Assembly: GCA_963722815.1 (NCBI GenBank) | Contig: CAVROM010000009.1 | Location: forward strand, 186,001-250,000 | DNA from: DASQFQ01 sp963722815 | GTDB lineage: Bacteria > Actinomycetota > Thermoleophilia > Solirubrobacterales > Solirubrobacteraceae | Reading direction: 5' to 3' | Length of the DNA stretch: 64,000 bases | In this document: piece by piece, positions 7,869 through 16,451 of the stretch | How positions within the stretch are numbered: the stretch's first letter is position 1 | Layout: every line of letters starts with the position of its first letter | Made by a program: the position numbers and the translations under genes | The notes under the pieces: generated by a model | Told to the model about the DNA's origin: nothing | What the model saw: only the letters and a program-made list of their open reading frames with translations | Databases searched by the model: none

Positions 7869-8300
7869 GTGCGGAAGGCGCGCGACCCTATCAGCCGGTT
7901 GCGAACCGCAATCGACTGCCTGCCGGCCCGGACCCGCGAGGCGATGCTCGAGGGGATCCGCGCCAACCCGATCGTCGTCGGCGCCTACACCGACGGTCGC
8001 GGCGGCATCTGCCCGATGCTCGCCGCCCACCGCCACGGCGGCCGCACGAGCTTCGTCAGCTTCGCCCGCGCGTGGGACGAGTTCGCCCGCACGAAGACGA
8101 TCCGCCGCGCCACCGAGCGCGAGGTCCGCACGCTCGAGAACCTGCTCGTCGCGTCACTCGCGCAGGAGGCCGAGACCGACCTCGGCGCCGCGATCGCGGA
8201 CTACCGCCGACGGCGCGCGTTCCCCGAGATCATCGCCCGCCGCCTGAAGGACGCGCCTAGCCCCCCGCTAGGCAGCGAGCTGCCTGGCTTGGCCGTCTAA
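7869..8300 (+). CDS. Conserved hypothetical protein, ANPIVVGAYTDGRG family
   Basis: 143 aa from a GTG at 7869. No named domain is recognised. The centre reads ANPIVVGAYTDGRG then GICPMLAAHRHGGRTSF, with an aromatic FARAWDEF motif and a basic/acidic helix TEREVRTLENLLVASL. From memory, proteins with this block recur in Thermoleophilia as single-copy unknowns (not checked). It is probably a small soluble cytoplasmic protein. Its last 14 codons lie within a copy of a palindromic repeat (8253-8293), and its TAA is part of the CTAAG duplicated by the IS1380 insertion. Confidence 0.75.
   Translation: MRKARDPISRLRTAIDCLPARTREAMLEGIRANPIVVGAYTDGRGGICPMLAAHRHGGRTSFVSFARAWDEFARTKTIRRATEREVRTLENLLVASLAQEAETDLGAAIADYRRRRAFPEIIARRLKDAPSPPLGSELPGLAV
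8253..8293. repeat. GCCAAGCCAGGCAGC hairpin repeat, copy A
   Basis: AGGCAGC-GA-GCTGCCT (8270-8285) forms a 7-bp hairpin flanked by the conserved CTGGCTTGGC and GCGCCTAGCCCCCCGCTAGG arms. It matches copies at 53131-53169, 53170-53208 and 57907-57938. It sits at the very end of the 7869 gene, originally between two convergent genes, which fits a terminator role. Confidence 0.75.
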
Positions 8301-8378
8301 GCCTCGATCCACCGTTGCGGCGGGCGGGTCCGTCCGATGTGGGAAGTGAAATGACCCCCTGAGCAGGCAAGACGGGCC

Positions 8379-9709
8379 GTGCCAGCGGCTGCGGGTCCTG
8401 CGTCAGGGGGTCACCCGCATGGTGCACGGTCTGTCGGACCGATCCGCGGTCGTTTTGATGATGAGCGGGTCGTCGCCAACGCCGGCGCGCTGCTGCCGGC
8501 GCTGCTGGCCCGGCGGCTCGGTGTCGAGCAACTGGTCGATGCGGCTGTGGATCTCGGCGACCGCGCCGGCGGTGCGAATTCGGGGCGCTAGGTGATGACG
8601 ATGCTGTCGGCGATGGTGCTGGGGGCGGACTGCATCGAGGACTGCGACGTGCTGCGGTCGGGGCAGACCGGCGCGGTGCTCGGTCACCGCGTGGCGGCGC
8701 CGTCGACGCTTGGGACGTTTCTTCGCGCGTTCACGTTCGGGCATGTCCGTCAACTTGACCGCGTGCTCGCCGACAGCCTGCAGCGCGCGTGGGCCGCGGG
8801 CGCCGGACCTGGCGAGGATCGTCTGGTCATCGACGTCGACAGCTTCGTCGGCGAGGTCCACGGCTATGACAAGCAGGGCGCCAGCTTTGGCTACACCCGC
8901 AAGCGTGGCTATCACCCGATCCTCGCGACAAGGGCGGAACCGGCGAGGTGTTGCACATCCGTGCCCGCCAGGGCTCAGCCAACACCGCGAGGGGCGCGTT
9001 GCGGTTCGTCGAAGAACTGATCCCCCGGGTCGCTCGCGCGGGCGCGACCGGGTCGAAGCTGCTGCGCGCCGACTCGGGGTTCTGGAACAAGAAGATCTTC
9101 GCGCGACTCGAGAGCGCCGGCTGGAGCGATTCGATCGGGGTGCGCCAACAGAAGCACATCAAGGCCGCGATCGCCGCGATCCCCGAGACCGCCTGGCAGA
9201 TCCTCACCGACTACCCCGAGGCAGGTGAGGCGCAGATCGCCCAGACGATGCTCGCCGGCACGCGCCTGATCGTCCGTCGCACCCGCCTGCTCGGGGCGCA
9301 GGCCGAGCTGTGGCCTGACTGGCGGCACTTCGCGTTCCTCACCAACCGCACCGAGCACATCACAACCGTCGAGGTTGAGCATCGCCAACACGCCGTCGTC
9401 GAGCTCGCGATTCGCGACCTCAAAGACCAAGCCCTGGCGCACTTCCCCTCCGGCAAGTTCTACGCCAACGCCGCCTGGACCGTGATCGCCGCGCTCGCGC
9501 ACAACCTGTTGCGCTGGACCACGCTGATCGGCCTGCCCGACACCACGATGCGCGCCGCCCGCACGCTACGCCGGCGGCTGCTCACGATCCCGGCACGACT
9601 GACACGCAGCGCCCGCCGCTCAACGCTACGGATGCCCGCCCGCTGGCCCTGGGCGCACGACTTCCTCACCGCCCTCGCACGGCTGCGCGCACTGCCACCA
9701 CCCGCCTGA
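8379..9709 (+). pseudogene. IS1380-family transposase, disrupted by a stop codon and a frameshift
   Basis: DDE transposase of about 440 aa. The family opening GRFDDERVVANAGALLPALL is followed by VLRSGQTGAVLGHRV, the first Asp in LVIDVDSFVG, the second in LLRADSGFW, and the Glu in VVELAIRDLKD. Two lesions are seen. An in-frame TAG at 8589-8591 stands where relatives usually have Lys before the MTMLSAMVLG segment. A missing base near 8935 splits LATRAG from TGEVLHIRARQGS. The start is uncertain (GTG 8379). The element would be inactive if both lesions are real; the frameshift matches the indel-error pattern of the whole window, but the stop does not. Confidence 0.8.
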
Positions 9710-9892
9710 CCCCGGCCAGCACCCGCGACGACGACCGACGCCACCCCGCCGGCCTCAGCCTGCCCGCGACCAGGCGCCGGCACCGCTCGACGACCCTTCA
9801 GACCAGACCAACAAGGCCGCTCCGCGGCCCCCGCCGACAACACCGGCCGCGCCAAGCCTCGATGACCGCCGCACCCACCGACTTCAAATCAG
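9710..9892. other. Non-coding 3' end of the IS
   Basis: 183 bases between the transposase stop and the right terminal inverted repeat. I see no supported reading frame or extra gene in it. Confidence 0.5.
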
Positions 9893-9907
9893 AACGGTGG
9901 ATCGAGG

Positions 9908-10640
9908 CTAAGCGGTCTCTCCAGGCCGCTGGAAGATGATCTCCGGGATCACGCACGCCGGGCTCACGTGCAGCGCGAAGCGCACGGCCTCGGCGACGTC
10001 GGAGGTGCGGATCATCTCCTCGGCCGGCACCTGATCACGGATGAACTCGGTCATCGCGGTCTCGACGAAGCCGGGGCACAGCGCCATCGACTTGATGCCC
10101 TCGCCGTTGAGCTCCTTGTTCATCGACTGCGTCCAGCCGACGACGGCGAACTTCGTCGCGCTGTAGACCGACAGCCACGGCTGACCCGACTTGCCGGCGA
10201 TCGAAGCGGGTGTTGACCACGAGCGCGTTCTTGTGCTCGGCGCCCGCCGCGCGCAGCAGGTCGGCGCACTCGCGGTAGAAGAGGATGATCGAGCGCAGGT
10301 TGAGGTCGAGCTGCATGTCGACCCGCTTCGTCTGGTGCTCCGCCACCGGCGCGCCGACCCCGACGCCGGCGTTGTTGACGAGCACGTCGAGGCGGCCGAA
10401 GCGCTCGCGGTGGCGCGCGACGACGTCCTGGATCTCCTCCTCCGAGGTCAGGTTGGCCGGCACCTCCTCGACCTCGTAGCTCGCGTCGCGCAGCTCCCGC
10501 GCCGCGTCAGCGAGCTTCTCGGGCCGGCGGGCGGCGACGGTCAGCCCGTGGCCCTCCTCGCCGAGCATGTGCGCGATCGCCAGCCCGATACCGCTCGAGG
10601 CGCCGGTGACGAGGGTGCGCCGTCGGCCATGCGCGCGCAC
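9908..10640 (-). CDS. SDR family oxidoreductase (frameshifted near 10205)
   Basis: About 243 aa. RTLVTGASSGIGLA (cofactor motif), VLVNNAGVGVG, and after the break the YSATK catalytic motif and CPGFVETAM loop. An extra C in a CCC run near 10205 separates LVVNT from ASIAGKSGQPWLSVYSATK. The start is either GTG 10640, which is in frame, or the ATG at 10630, which would need another indel. The stop TAG lies in the CTAAG target duplication of the IS. It is divergent from the metalloprotease at 10659. The substrate is unknown; it may be an acyl or keto reductase of the general classical type. Confidence 0.75.
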
Positions 10641-10658
10641 GCTACACACTGACGGGCA

Positions 10659-11840
10659 ATGAGGACTCCTTTCACCGTGGGGCTCGTCCTGCTGGCGATC
10701 CTGCTCGTCGCGGGCTTCGCGTTCGACTCGGACGACAAGCCCGCGGCGCCCAAGTCGGCCAAGACCGAGCCGGCGACCCCGATCGCCACGATCGAGCGCC
10801 GCGTGGAGAAGCTCCGAGACCTGCGCTACGAGACGCTGCCGCGCCCGCAGACCGTCAGCCCGGCCCAGGCCAAGCGCGACGGCCTCGAGGACCTCGACCG
10901 CAACTACCCCGCCGCCCGCCGCCACGCCGACGAGGAGGTGCTCAAGCTGCTGGGGCTGCTGAAGCCCGACGTCGACCTCCGCAAGGTCTCCGGCACGATC
11001 TTCGGCCAGGGCGTGGCGGGCTACTACGACCCGCGCACCAAGCACCTGCGGGTCGTCAGCGGCGCGCAGACCACCAACCGCTTCCTGTACGAGATCACGC
11101 TCGCCCACGAGCTCACGCACGCGCTGGAGGACCAGCGCTTCAAGCTCGACCTGGAGAGCTCGAGCTCCGACGACGCAGGCCTCGCCAACCTCGCGCTGGT
11201 CGAGGGCTCGGCCACCGCGGTGATGTTCACCTACGCGGAGCGCTACTTCACCTCGGAGCAGTCGCTCGGCGGGCTGCTCTCCAGCCTGGGTCAGGACACG
11301 GGCGACCTGCCGCCGTTCATCGAGGCGCAGCTCATCTTCCCCTACGTCCAGGGCCAGGAGTTCATCAAGCGGCTCTACGCGGCCGGCGGCTGGGGCGTGG
11401 TCGACGCCGCCTACCGCTTCCGCCCGCCCGCCTCGAGCGAGCAGATCATGCACCCCGACAAGTACCTGGCGGTCGAGCAGCCCGACAAGGTCCGGCTGCA
11501 GGCGAGCCCCGGCGCCGGCTGGCGCCGCGTGGTCGGCGGTACCTGGGGCGAGTGGGCGACCGGCCAGCTGGTCGGCAATGGGGCCGCCACCGGCTGGGGC
11601 GGCGACCGCTACGAGCTGTGGCAGCGGGGCAGCGACCATTGCGCGGCGCCGTGCCGCGACCGCGACGCGCTCGTCATGCGCTGGCGCTGGGACGACCGCG
11701 CGTCGGCCCGCCGCTTCGAGGGGGCGCTCAACGAGTGGAGCGTCGGCAAGCCCGGCGCGCTGGCCGTGGGCTCACGCGGCCTCGAGGTCACGCTCGCCCT
11801 CGCGCCCAGCCAGGATCTGGCTGAGCGGCTGGTCGAGTAG
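10659..11840 (+). CDS. Membrane-anchored HExxH metalloprotease-like protein
   Basis: 393 aa. One N-terminal hydrophobic segment (about 5-22, PFTVGLVLLAILLVAGF) is a signal anchor or signal peptide. The zinc motif is H150-E151-L-T-H154 within LAHELTHALEDQ, with E182 in LVEGSATAVM as the probable third ligand, a gluzin-like arrangement. The GYYDPRTKHLRVV strand precedes it. The C-terminal third has Trp-rich WRRVVGGTWGEW and WRWDDRASARRF segments. It acts outside the membrane; the substrate is unknown. The last 69 bases overlap the convergent GGDEF-EAL gene on the other strand, a long antisense overlap. Confidence 0.75.
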   Translation: MRTPFTVGLVLLAILLVAGFAFDSDDKPAAPKSAKTEPATPIATIERRVEKLRDLRYETLPRPQTVSPAQAKRDGLEDLDRNYPAARRHADEEVLKLLGLLKPDVDLRKVSGTIFGQGVAGYYDPRTKHLRVVSGAQTTNRFLYEITLAHELTHALEDQRFKLDLESSSSDDAGLANLALVEGSATAVMFTYAERYFTSEQSLGGLLSSLGQDTGDLPPFIEAQLIFPYVQGQEFIKRLYAAGGWGVVDAAYRFRPPASSEQIMHPDKYLAVEQPDKVRLQASPGAGWRRVVGGTWGEWATGQLVGNGAATGWGGDRYELWQRGSDHCAAPCRDRDALVMRWRWDDRASARRFEGALNEWSVGKPGALAVGSRGLEVTLALAPSQDLAERLVE

Positions 11841-14285
11841 CGCGACGCCGCTGACCGGCGGCGAGAGGTGGAAGCCCTGGCCCATGTCGCAGCCGAGCTC
11901 GCGCAGGCGCTCGAGCTGCGCCTCGCTCTCGATCCCCTCGGCCACCACGGTCACGTCGAGTGCGCGGGCGAGCTGGAGGATCGTGGTCTGGAACGCCAGG
12001 CCGTCGTCGTCGACGAACGACCTGGCCATCTTGAGCATGTCGATCGGCAGCCGCTGCAGCGTGTGCAGCGACGAGTAGCCGGTCCCGAAGTCGTCGATCG
12101 CGATCCGCACGCCGAGGGCGCTCAGGCGCTCGAGCTGGGTCTCGGCCAGCCGCGCGTCCTCGAGCAGCGCGCTCTCGGTGACCTCGAGCACGAGCTGGCT
12201 CGGGTCGAGCCCCGCGTCCTCGATCCCGGCGGCGACGCGGGGGACCAGGTCGGGGTCGCGCAGCTCGGCGGGGGAGAGGTTGACGTGCATCAGCAGCCCT
12301 GACGTCTCGGCCGAGCGCTCCCAGCGCTGCAGCTGCGTGCACGCGCGCGCCTGCACGAGCTCGCCGATCGGCACGATCAGGCCGGAGCGCTCGGCGAGCG
12401 GGATGAACTCGGCGGGCCCGACGTCCTCGGCGTTCGGGCGGTGCCAGCGCGCGAGCGCCTCGGCGCCGACCACGCGGCCGGTGGCGAGCTCGAAGATCGG
12501 CTGGTAGGAGACCTCGAGGCTGCGCTGCTCGACCGCGCGCTCGAGTTCGCCGGTCAGCGTGTGGCGGCGCTGGAGCGGCGCGGCCTGGCGGTCGTCGAAG
12601 ACCTCGAACTGGCCCTTCTCCTGCTCCTTGGCGGCGTACATCGCGACGTCGGCGTTGCGCAGGACGTCGGCGGCGGTCGCCTCGCCGTGCTCGCCGAGCG
12701 CGATGCCGGTGCTGGCGCCGACCCGGAGCGTGGCGGTCGAGAGCTTGAACGGCTCCTTGAACGCGACCTGGATGCGCTCCGCGATGCGGGTGGCGCGCTC
12801 GTGGTCGCCGCGGTCGAGCAGGACGGCGAACTCGTCGCCGCCGAGCCGCGCCGGCAGGTCGCTCGTGCGCAGGCACGAGCGCAGCCGGCGCGTGAACGCC
12901 ACCAGCAGCTCGTCGCCGATCTCGTGGCCGAAGCGGTCGTTGACGTGCTTGAAGTCGTCGAGGTCAAGCAGGAGCACGACGGCGCGGCCGTCCGGCCGGG
13001 CGATCGCGGCCTCCACCTGCTCCGCGAACAGCTCGCGGTTGGCGAGCCCGGTGAGCGGGTCGTGGTGGGCGCGGTGCTCGAGCCGGGCGCGGTCCTCGGT
13101 GAGCTCCCACACCGCCTGCTCGAGCCGGTCGTGCTCGAGCGAGACCGCGGTGTGATTGGCGAGCGTCTCCAGCAGCGTGAGGTCGTGGGAGGTGAACTCG
13201 GTGACGCGGCCCTCGCGGTCGGCGAGCGCGATCGCGCCGAGCAGCCCGTGCTCGCCGGCCAGCGGGGCGAGCAGCAGCTCGCGGCGGCCGTGCGCGGCCT
13301 CGCCGCGGAGCAGCACCGAGCCGTCCTCCACCACCGTGCGGCGCAGCGCGGCGGCCACAGGGCTCTCGTCGGGCTCCATCACCGCGATGACGCCCTCGAG
13401 CGTCGCTGTGGTCCGCAGCGCTGGGCCGTCGGCGGGGAAGAGGTAGACCTCGGCGCTTTCCGCGTGGAACGCCTCGCGCGCCTTGGTCAGCAGCTCGGTC
13501 AGCGCGGCGGAGACGGTCGGCGCGCGGTGCACGGTACGGGTGACGTCGTAGAGGAACTCGAGGCTGCGGTGGCGCGAGCGCTCCTGGACGTAGGCGCGGT
13601 AGGCGAGGAACATCACGATCGCCGGGCCGAGCAGCAGCCAGGCGGAGCGCGGGTCGGCGAGCAGGACGGCGACGCCGGCGAGCGCGAGGCAGGTGTTCGC
13701 GATCGTCACGAGGCCGTCGGCGCCGAGCATCTGGCGCAGCTGCGGCCCGTCCACCGGCTCCTCGGCCAGCGAGATGCCGACCGCGATCAGCCCGCCGGCG
13801 GCGAGCGTGCCGGTCAGCGTGGCGGCGAGCGTCGCGACCCACGCTTCCGGGCCGACCTCCGCCGACGCCGGCATCAGCAGGCTGAAGACGGTGATGCTGA
13901 GCCCGCCCACGAGCGCGAACTGGGCGAGGTTGAACGCGGTTCGCATCGGGATGTGCCGGCGGTCGAGCAGCAGCACGACGCCCGGGCCGAGGATGCACGC
14001 GAGCATCAGCTCGGACGGGTGGGCGAGGAACAGGCCGGCGACGAGCGGCACCTCGGCGAGCGACAACGACAGCGCGCTGTGGCGGAAGTTGACGTGGACG
14101 ACGAAGACCTCGGCCGCCGCGAACGCGAGCGCGAGCGCCCACCACGGCAGGTGGATGCCGCCGGCGGGCGACTCGAGATGGCGCACGACCAGCACAAACA
14201 GGATCGCCGCCATGGAAGCCATGGCGGCGATCAGTGCCCAGACCGGTCCGTCTGAGCGAAGGCGCGCGAGGAGAGAGCGCGCCAC
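11772..14285 (-). CDS. Membrane GAF-GGDEF-EAL protein (c-di-GMP synthesis/degradation), copy 1
   Basis: 837 aa. An N-terminal block of about 6-7 membrane helices (15-250, with LPWWALALAFAAAEVFVVHV) is followed by a GAF-like domain (270-400), GGDEF (415-575) and EAL (590-830). GGDEF is intact (LGGDEFAVL), with an RTSD inhibitory site five residues before it. EAL keeps its key residues: GAEALARW, NLSPAEL, EVTESALL, IDDFGTGYSS, LKMARSF and VVAEGIE. Both activities are therefore possible. A GTG start with GAGG upstream lies 25 bases after the stop of the subtilase, so the two are an operon. It is paralogous with 45477-48028. Confidence 0.9.
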   Translation of the reverse strand: MARSLLARLRSDGPVWALIAAMASMAAILFVLVVRHLESPAGGIHLPWWALALAFAAAEVFVVHVNFRHSALSLSLAEVPLVAGLFLAHPSELMLACILGPGVVLLLDRRHIPMRTAFNLAQFALVGGLSITVFSLLMPASAEVGPEAWVATLAATLTGTLAAGGLIAVGISLAEEPVDGPQLRQMLGADGLVTIANTCLALAGVAVLLADPRSAWLLLGPAIVMFLAYRAYVQERSRHRSLEFLYDVTRTVHRAPTVSAALTELLTKAREAFHAESAEVYLFPADGPALRTTATLEGVIAVMEPDESPVAAALRRTVVEDGSVLLRGEAAHGRRELLLAPLAGEHGLLGAIALADREGRVTEFTSHDLTLLETLANHTAVSLEHDRLEQAVWELTEDRARLEHRAHHDPLTGLANRELFAEQVEAAIARPDGRAVVLLLDLDDFKHVNDRFGHEIGDELLVAFTRRLRSCLRTSDLPARLGGDEFAVLLDRGDHERATRIAERIQVAFKEPFKLSTATLRVGASTGIALGEHGEATAADVLRNADVAMYAAKEQEKGQFEVFDDRQAAPLQRRHTLTGELERAVEQRSLEVSYQPIFELATGRVVGAEALARWHRPNAEDVGPAEFIPLAERSGLIVPIGELVQARACTQLQRWERSAETSGLLMHVNLSPAELRDPDLVPRVAAGIEDAGLDPSQLVLEVTESALLEDARLAETQLERLSALGVRIAIDDFGTGYSSLHTLQRLPIDMLKMARSFVDDDGLAFQTTILQLARALDVTVVAEGIESEAQLERLRELGCDMGQGFHLSPPVSGVALLDQPLSQILAGREGERDLEAA

Positions 14286-14310
14286 CCTCAGCCCCCTCCG
14301 GGGCGAAGCG

Positions 14311-15811
14311 TTACCACTTGACGCCGTTCCACTTCACGCCGTTCCACTTGACGCCCGTCCAGCGGCGGCCGGTCCAGCGGCGGCCCAGCAGGTCGCGGAG
14401 GCGGCGGACGGCGACCGAGAAGCGGCGGCCGCCCGGCGTGGAGTTGAACAGCCGCGCCGGCGCGAAGCCCTGCGCCTGGTCGGCGGGCGACAGCGTGTCG
14501 GAGGCGGCGACGTCGATCTCGCCCTCGCCGACGGCGCGGCGGCTGCCGGCCATCGAGCGGGCGCCGTTGCGCAGCGCGGCCTTGAGCTGGTCGGGCGACC
14601 AGTCGCCGTGGCGCTGCAGCATGCAGGGCGGCGGCGCCGGCGGCGACGGCGGTCGCCTGGGAGGTGCCGCTGCCGCGCTGGCGGTCGTCGCCGACGCGGC
14701 CCTGGGAGGACTGGTCGATGAACGAGCCGGGGACGCGGTAGGAGACGATCGAGGAGCCGGGGGCGAGCACGTCGGGGTTGCGCGTGCCGTCGCCGCGGCT
14801 GGACCAGTCGGCGACGTCGTCGTCGGCCGGGTTGCCGGTGCCCTGCGTGTCCGCGCCGCCGATGGCGATCACGAACGGGTCGGCGGCGGGGAGCTCGAGG
14901 CCGTCGCGGTCGCTGCCGTCGTTGCCGCCTGCGGCCACGACCGCCACACCGGCGTTCCAGGCGCGCTCGACCGCCCACGCGAGGGGCTCGCGCTGGTAGC
15001 CATCGTCGTTGTCGGCGCCGACCGCGAGGCTGATCACGCGGACGTTGAGGCCGTTGGCGCGGCGGTAGCGCACGGTGTAGTCGATCGCCATCAGCAGCTG
15101 GCTGAGGCTCGTGAGGCCCTCGGCGTTGGCGGCCTTGACGTTGACCAGGCGCGCGCCGGGGGCGACGCCGGCGACGATGCCGGCCAGGTGCGTGCCATGG
15201 CCGAACGCGTCGAGGTGGCGCAGCGCCGGGTTGCGGGAGTCGAAGGAGAAGTCGGGGCCGTTGACGATCTTGCCGGGGGCGGCGAGGTCGCCGACCGGCG
15301 TGATGCCGGAGTCGATCAGGGCGACGTCGACGCCGTCGCCGCTCGCGTCGAGCCGGTCGGCGCCGATCGAGCGGCGGACCTCGGCGAGCGTGGTCGCGTC
15401 GGCGGGGACGTCGTCGCTCGCGGGCGCGGACTCGCCGAGCAGCGCGTCGGCGTCGTCATCGTCGCTGCGGGTCTTGAAGGCGCGGTCGACCACGACCGAG
15501 CGGACGCCGCGGGCGCGGCGCACGGCCCGGACCGAGCGCGCCGGCACCTTCGCGATCACGCCGTCGATCAGACGCACGCGGTGGGTGACCTTGCCGCCGG
15601 CGGCCTTGACGGCGCGGGCGGAGCCCTTGCCGACGACCACGACGGGCACGCTGCTGTTGGCGGCGAGCGCCGACGAGGCAAGCACGAGCGAGCAGAGGAG
15701 CGCGGCGATCAGGCCGGCGGCGATGACCAGCCCGCGGCCGCGTCCGTCCCAGCGAACGCCATAAAAGACCCGCGGCCAATCAGCGGGGGACAGCTCTCCT
15801 ACACGGCGCAT
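14311..15811 (-). CDS. S8 subtilisin-like protease with Trp-repeat tail, copy 1 (frameshifted near 14625)
   Basis: About 500 aa, secreted. A strong GAGGAG precedes the ATG at 15811. Signal segment GLVIAAGLIAALLCSLVLA (about 27-45), an I9-like propeptide, then the triad: Asp in VALIDSGITP, His in FGHGTHLAGI, Ser in GSGTSQATAVAAG; the oxyanion Asn is in AAGGNDGSD. One lost base near 14625 splits the helix after the Ser from MLQRHGDWSPDQLKAAL. The C-terminus is a repeat with one Trp every five residues (RRWTG RRWTG VKWNG VKWNG VKW) encoded by 15-base repeats. It is followed by GGDEF-EAL copy 1. Confidence 0.85.
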
Positions 15812-15926
15812 CTGGACTCCTCAGGGGTGGTCGATTCCATTCGACGTCTGCAACCGGTATCGACGCGGTGTTGATTACGGAGCAGGGGGTGTGGACGAAC
15901 GTCCGAATCGCCTAGCCTCCGGATCC
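15812..15926. promoter_or_regulatory. Intergenic region with tRNA promoter
   Basis: Divergent interval between the subtilase and the tRNA. For the tRNA, TAGCCT (15913-15918) lies eight bases before the mature 5' end, with GTGGAC (15891-15896) as a weak -35 at 16 bases. For the subtilase only the strong ribosome binding site next to the ATG is clear. No c-di-GMP-type aptamer is seen here, unlike the paralogous protease. Confidence 0.5.
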
Positions 15927-15999
15927 GGGCCGGTAGCTCAGCGGTTAGAGCCGCGGACTCATAATCCGTCAGACCCAGGTTCGAATCCTGGTCGGCCCA
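15927..15999 (+). tRNA. tRNA-Met (CAU anticodon), elongator type
   Basis: A 73-base cloverleaf. The acceptor GGGCCGG pairs with TCGGCCC plus discriminator A; the D arm is GCTC/GAGC; the anticodon stem GCGGA/TCCGT has loop CTCATAA giving CAU; the T arm is CCAGG-TTCGAAT-CCTGG. The 1-72 pair is G-C, which excludes the initiator. A lysidine-modified Ile-CAU tRNA cannot be fully excluded, but the anticodon arm matches actinobacterial elongator Met tRNAs as I recall them. CCA is not encoded. Confidence 0.85.
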
Positions 16000-16398
16000 T
16001 TGCTGTCGTCCACGCAGTGGCTCCTCATCGGCCTTGGCGTCACCGTTGCGGTCTGGGTGCTCGCGGTGCTCGCGCTCGTGGCCGCCGGCCGGCGCACCGA
16101 CGCGCGGGCGCTTGCGGGGTTCGTCCCTGACTGCCTCGTGCTCGTCAAGCGGCTGCTGGGCGACCCCCGCGTGCCTCGCCGCCGGAAGCTCCTGCTCGTC
16201 CTGCTCATCGCGTATCTCGCGCTGCCGATCGATCTCGTCCCGGACTTCATCCCGGTCGCCGGCCAGCTCGACGACGCCATCGTCGCTGCGCTGGTGCTCC
16301 GAGCCGTTCTGCGATCAAGCGGCGAGGCGCTCCTGCGCGAGCACTGGACCGGGCCGCCGCGCTCGCTCGAGCTCGTGCTCAGCCTGACCTTCGCGTAG
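16000..16398 (+). CDS. YkvA family (DUF1232) membrane protein
   Basis: 132 aa. N-terminal membrane helix (about 8-30), then the DUF1232 block: GDPRVPRRRKLLLVLLIAYL, ALPIDLVPDFIPVAGQLDD, and a second hydrophobic stretch. The PIDLxPDxIPxxGxxDD motif defines the family; its function is unknown. The first in-frame start (TTG at 16000) is the base right after the tRNA discriminator, so a transcript read through from the tRNA would, after tRNA 3' processing, begin at the start codon. There is no Shine-Dalgarno sequence. Confidence 0.75.
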   Translation: MLSSTQWLLIGLGVTVAVWVLAVLALVAAGRRTDARALAGFVPDCLVLVKRLLGDPRVPRRRKLLLVLLIAYLALPIDLVPDFIPVAGQLDDAIVAALVLRAVLRSSGEALLREHWTGPPRSLELVLSLTFA

Positions 16399-16451
16399 TC
16401 GCGGCCCGGCCCGGCCGGCCCCCGTCGGGACGGGACCCGGGTCCGCTCCGT

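Larger units (their letters stand above)
8297..9912 (+). mobile_element. IS1380-family insertion sequence with target duplication
   Basis: The element spans 8302-9907 (about 1.6 kb). Perfect terminal inverted repeats CCTCGATCCACCGTT (8302-8316) and its complement (9893-9907) start with CC, as usual in IS1380. The flanking CTAAG (8297-8301 and 9908-9912) is a target duplication (5 bp here; the family is usually described with 4). It carries one transposase gene. The insertion fell exactly where the stop codons of two convergent genes interlocked, and the duplication restored both stops. Confidence 0.85.

Noticed and set aside
15812..15926. A second c-di-GMP riboswitch before subtilase copy 1
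   Set aside because: Neither GGGCAAACC nor ACGCAAAGCC is present on the minus strand here.
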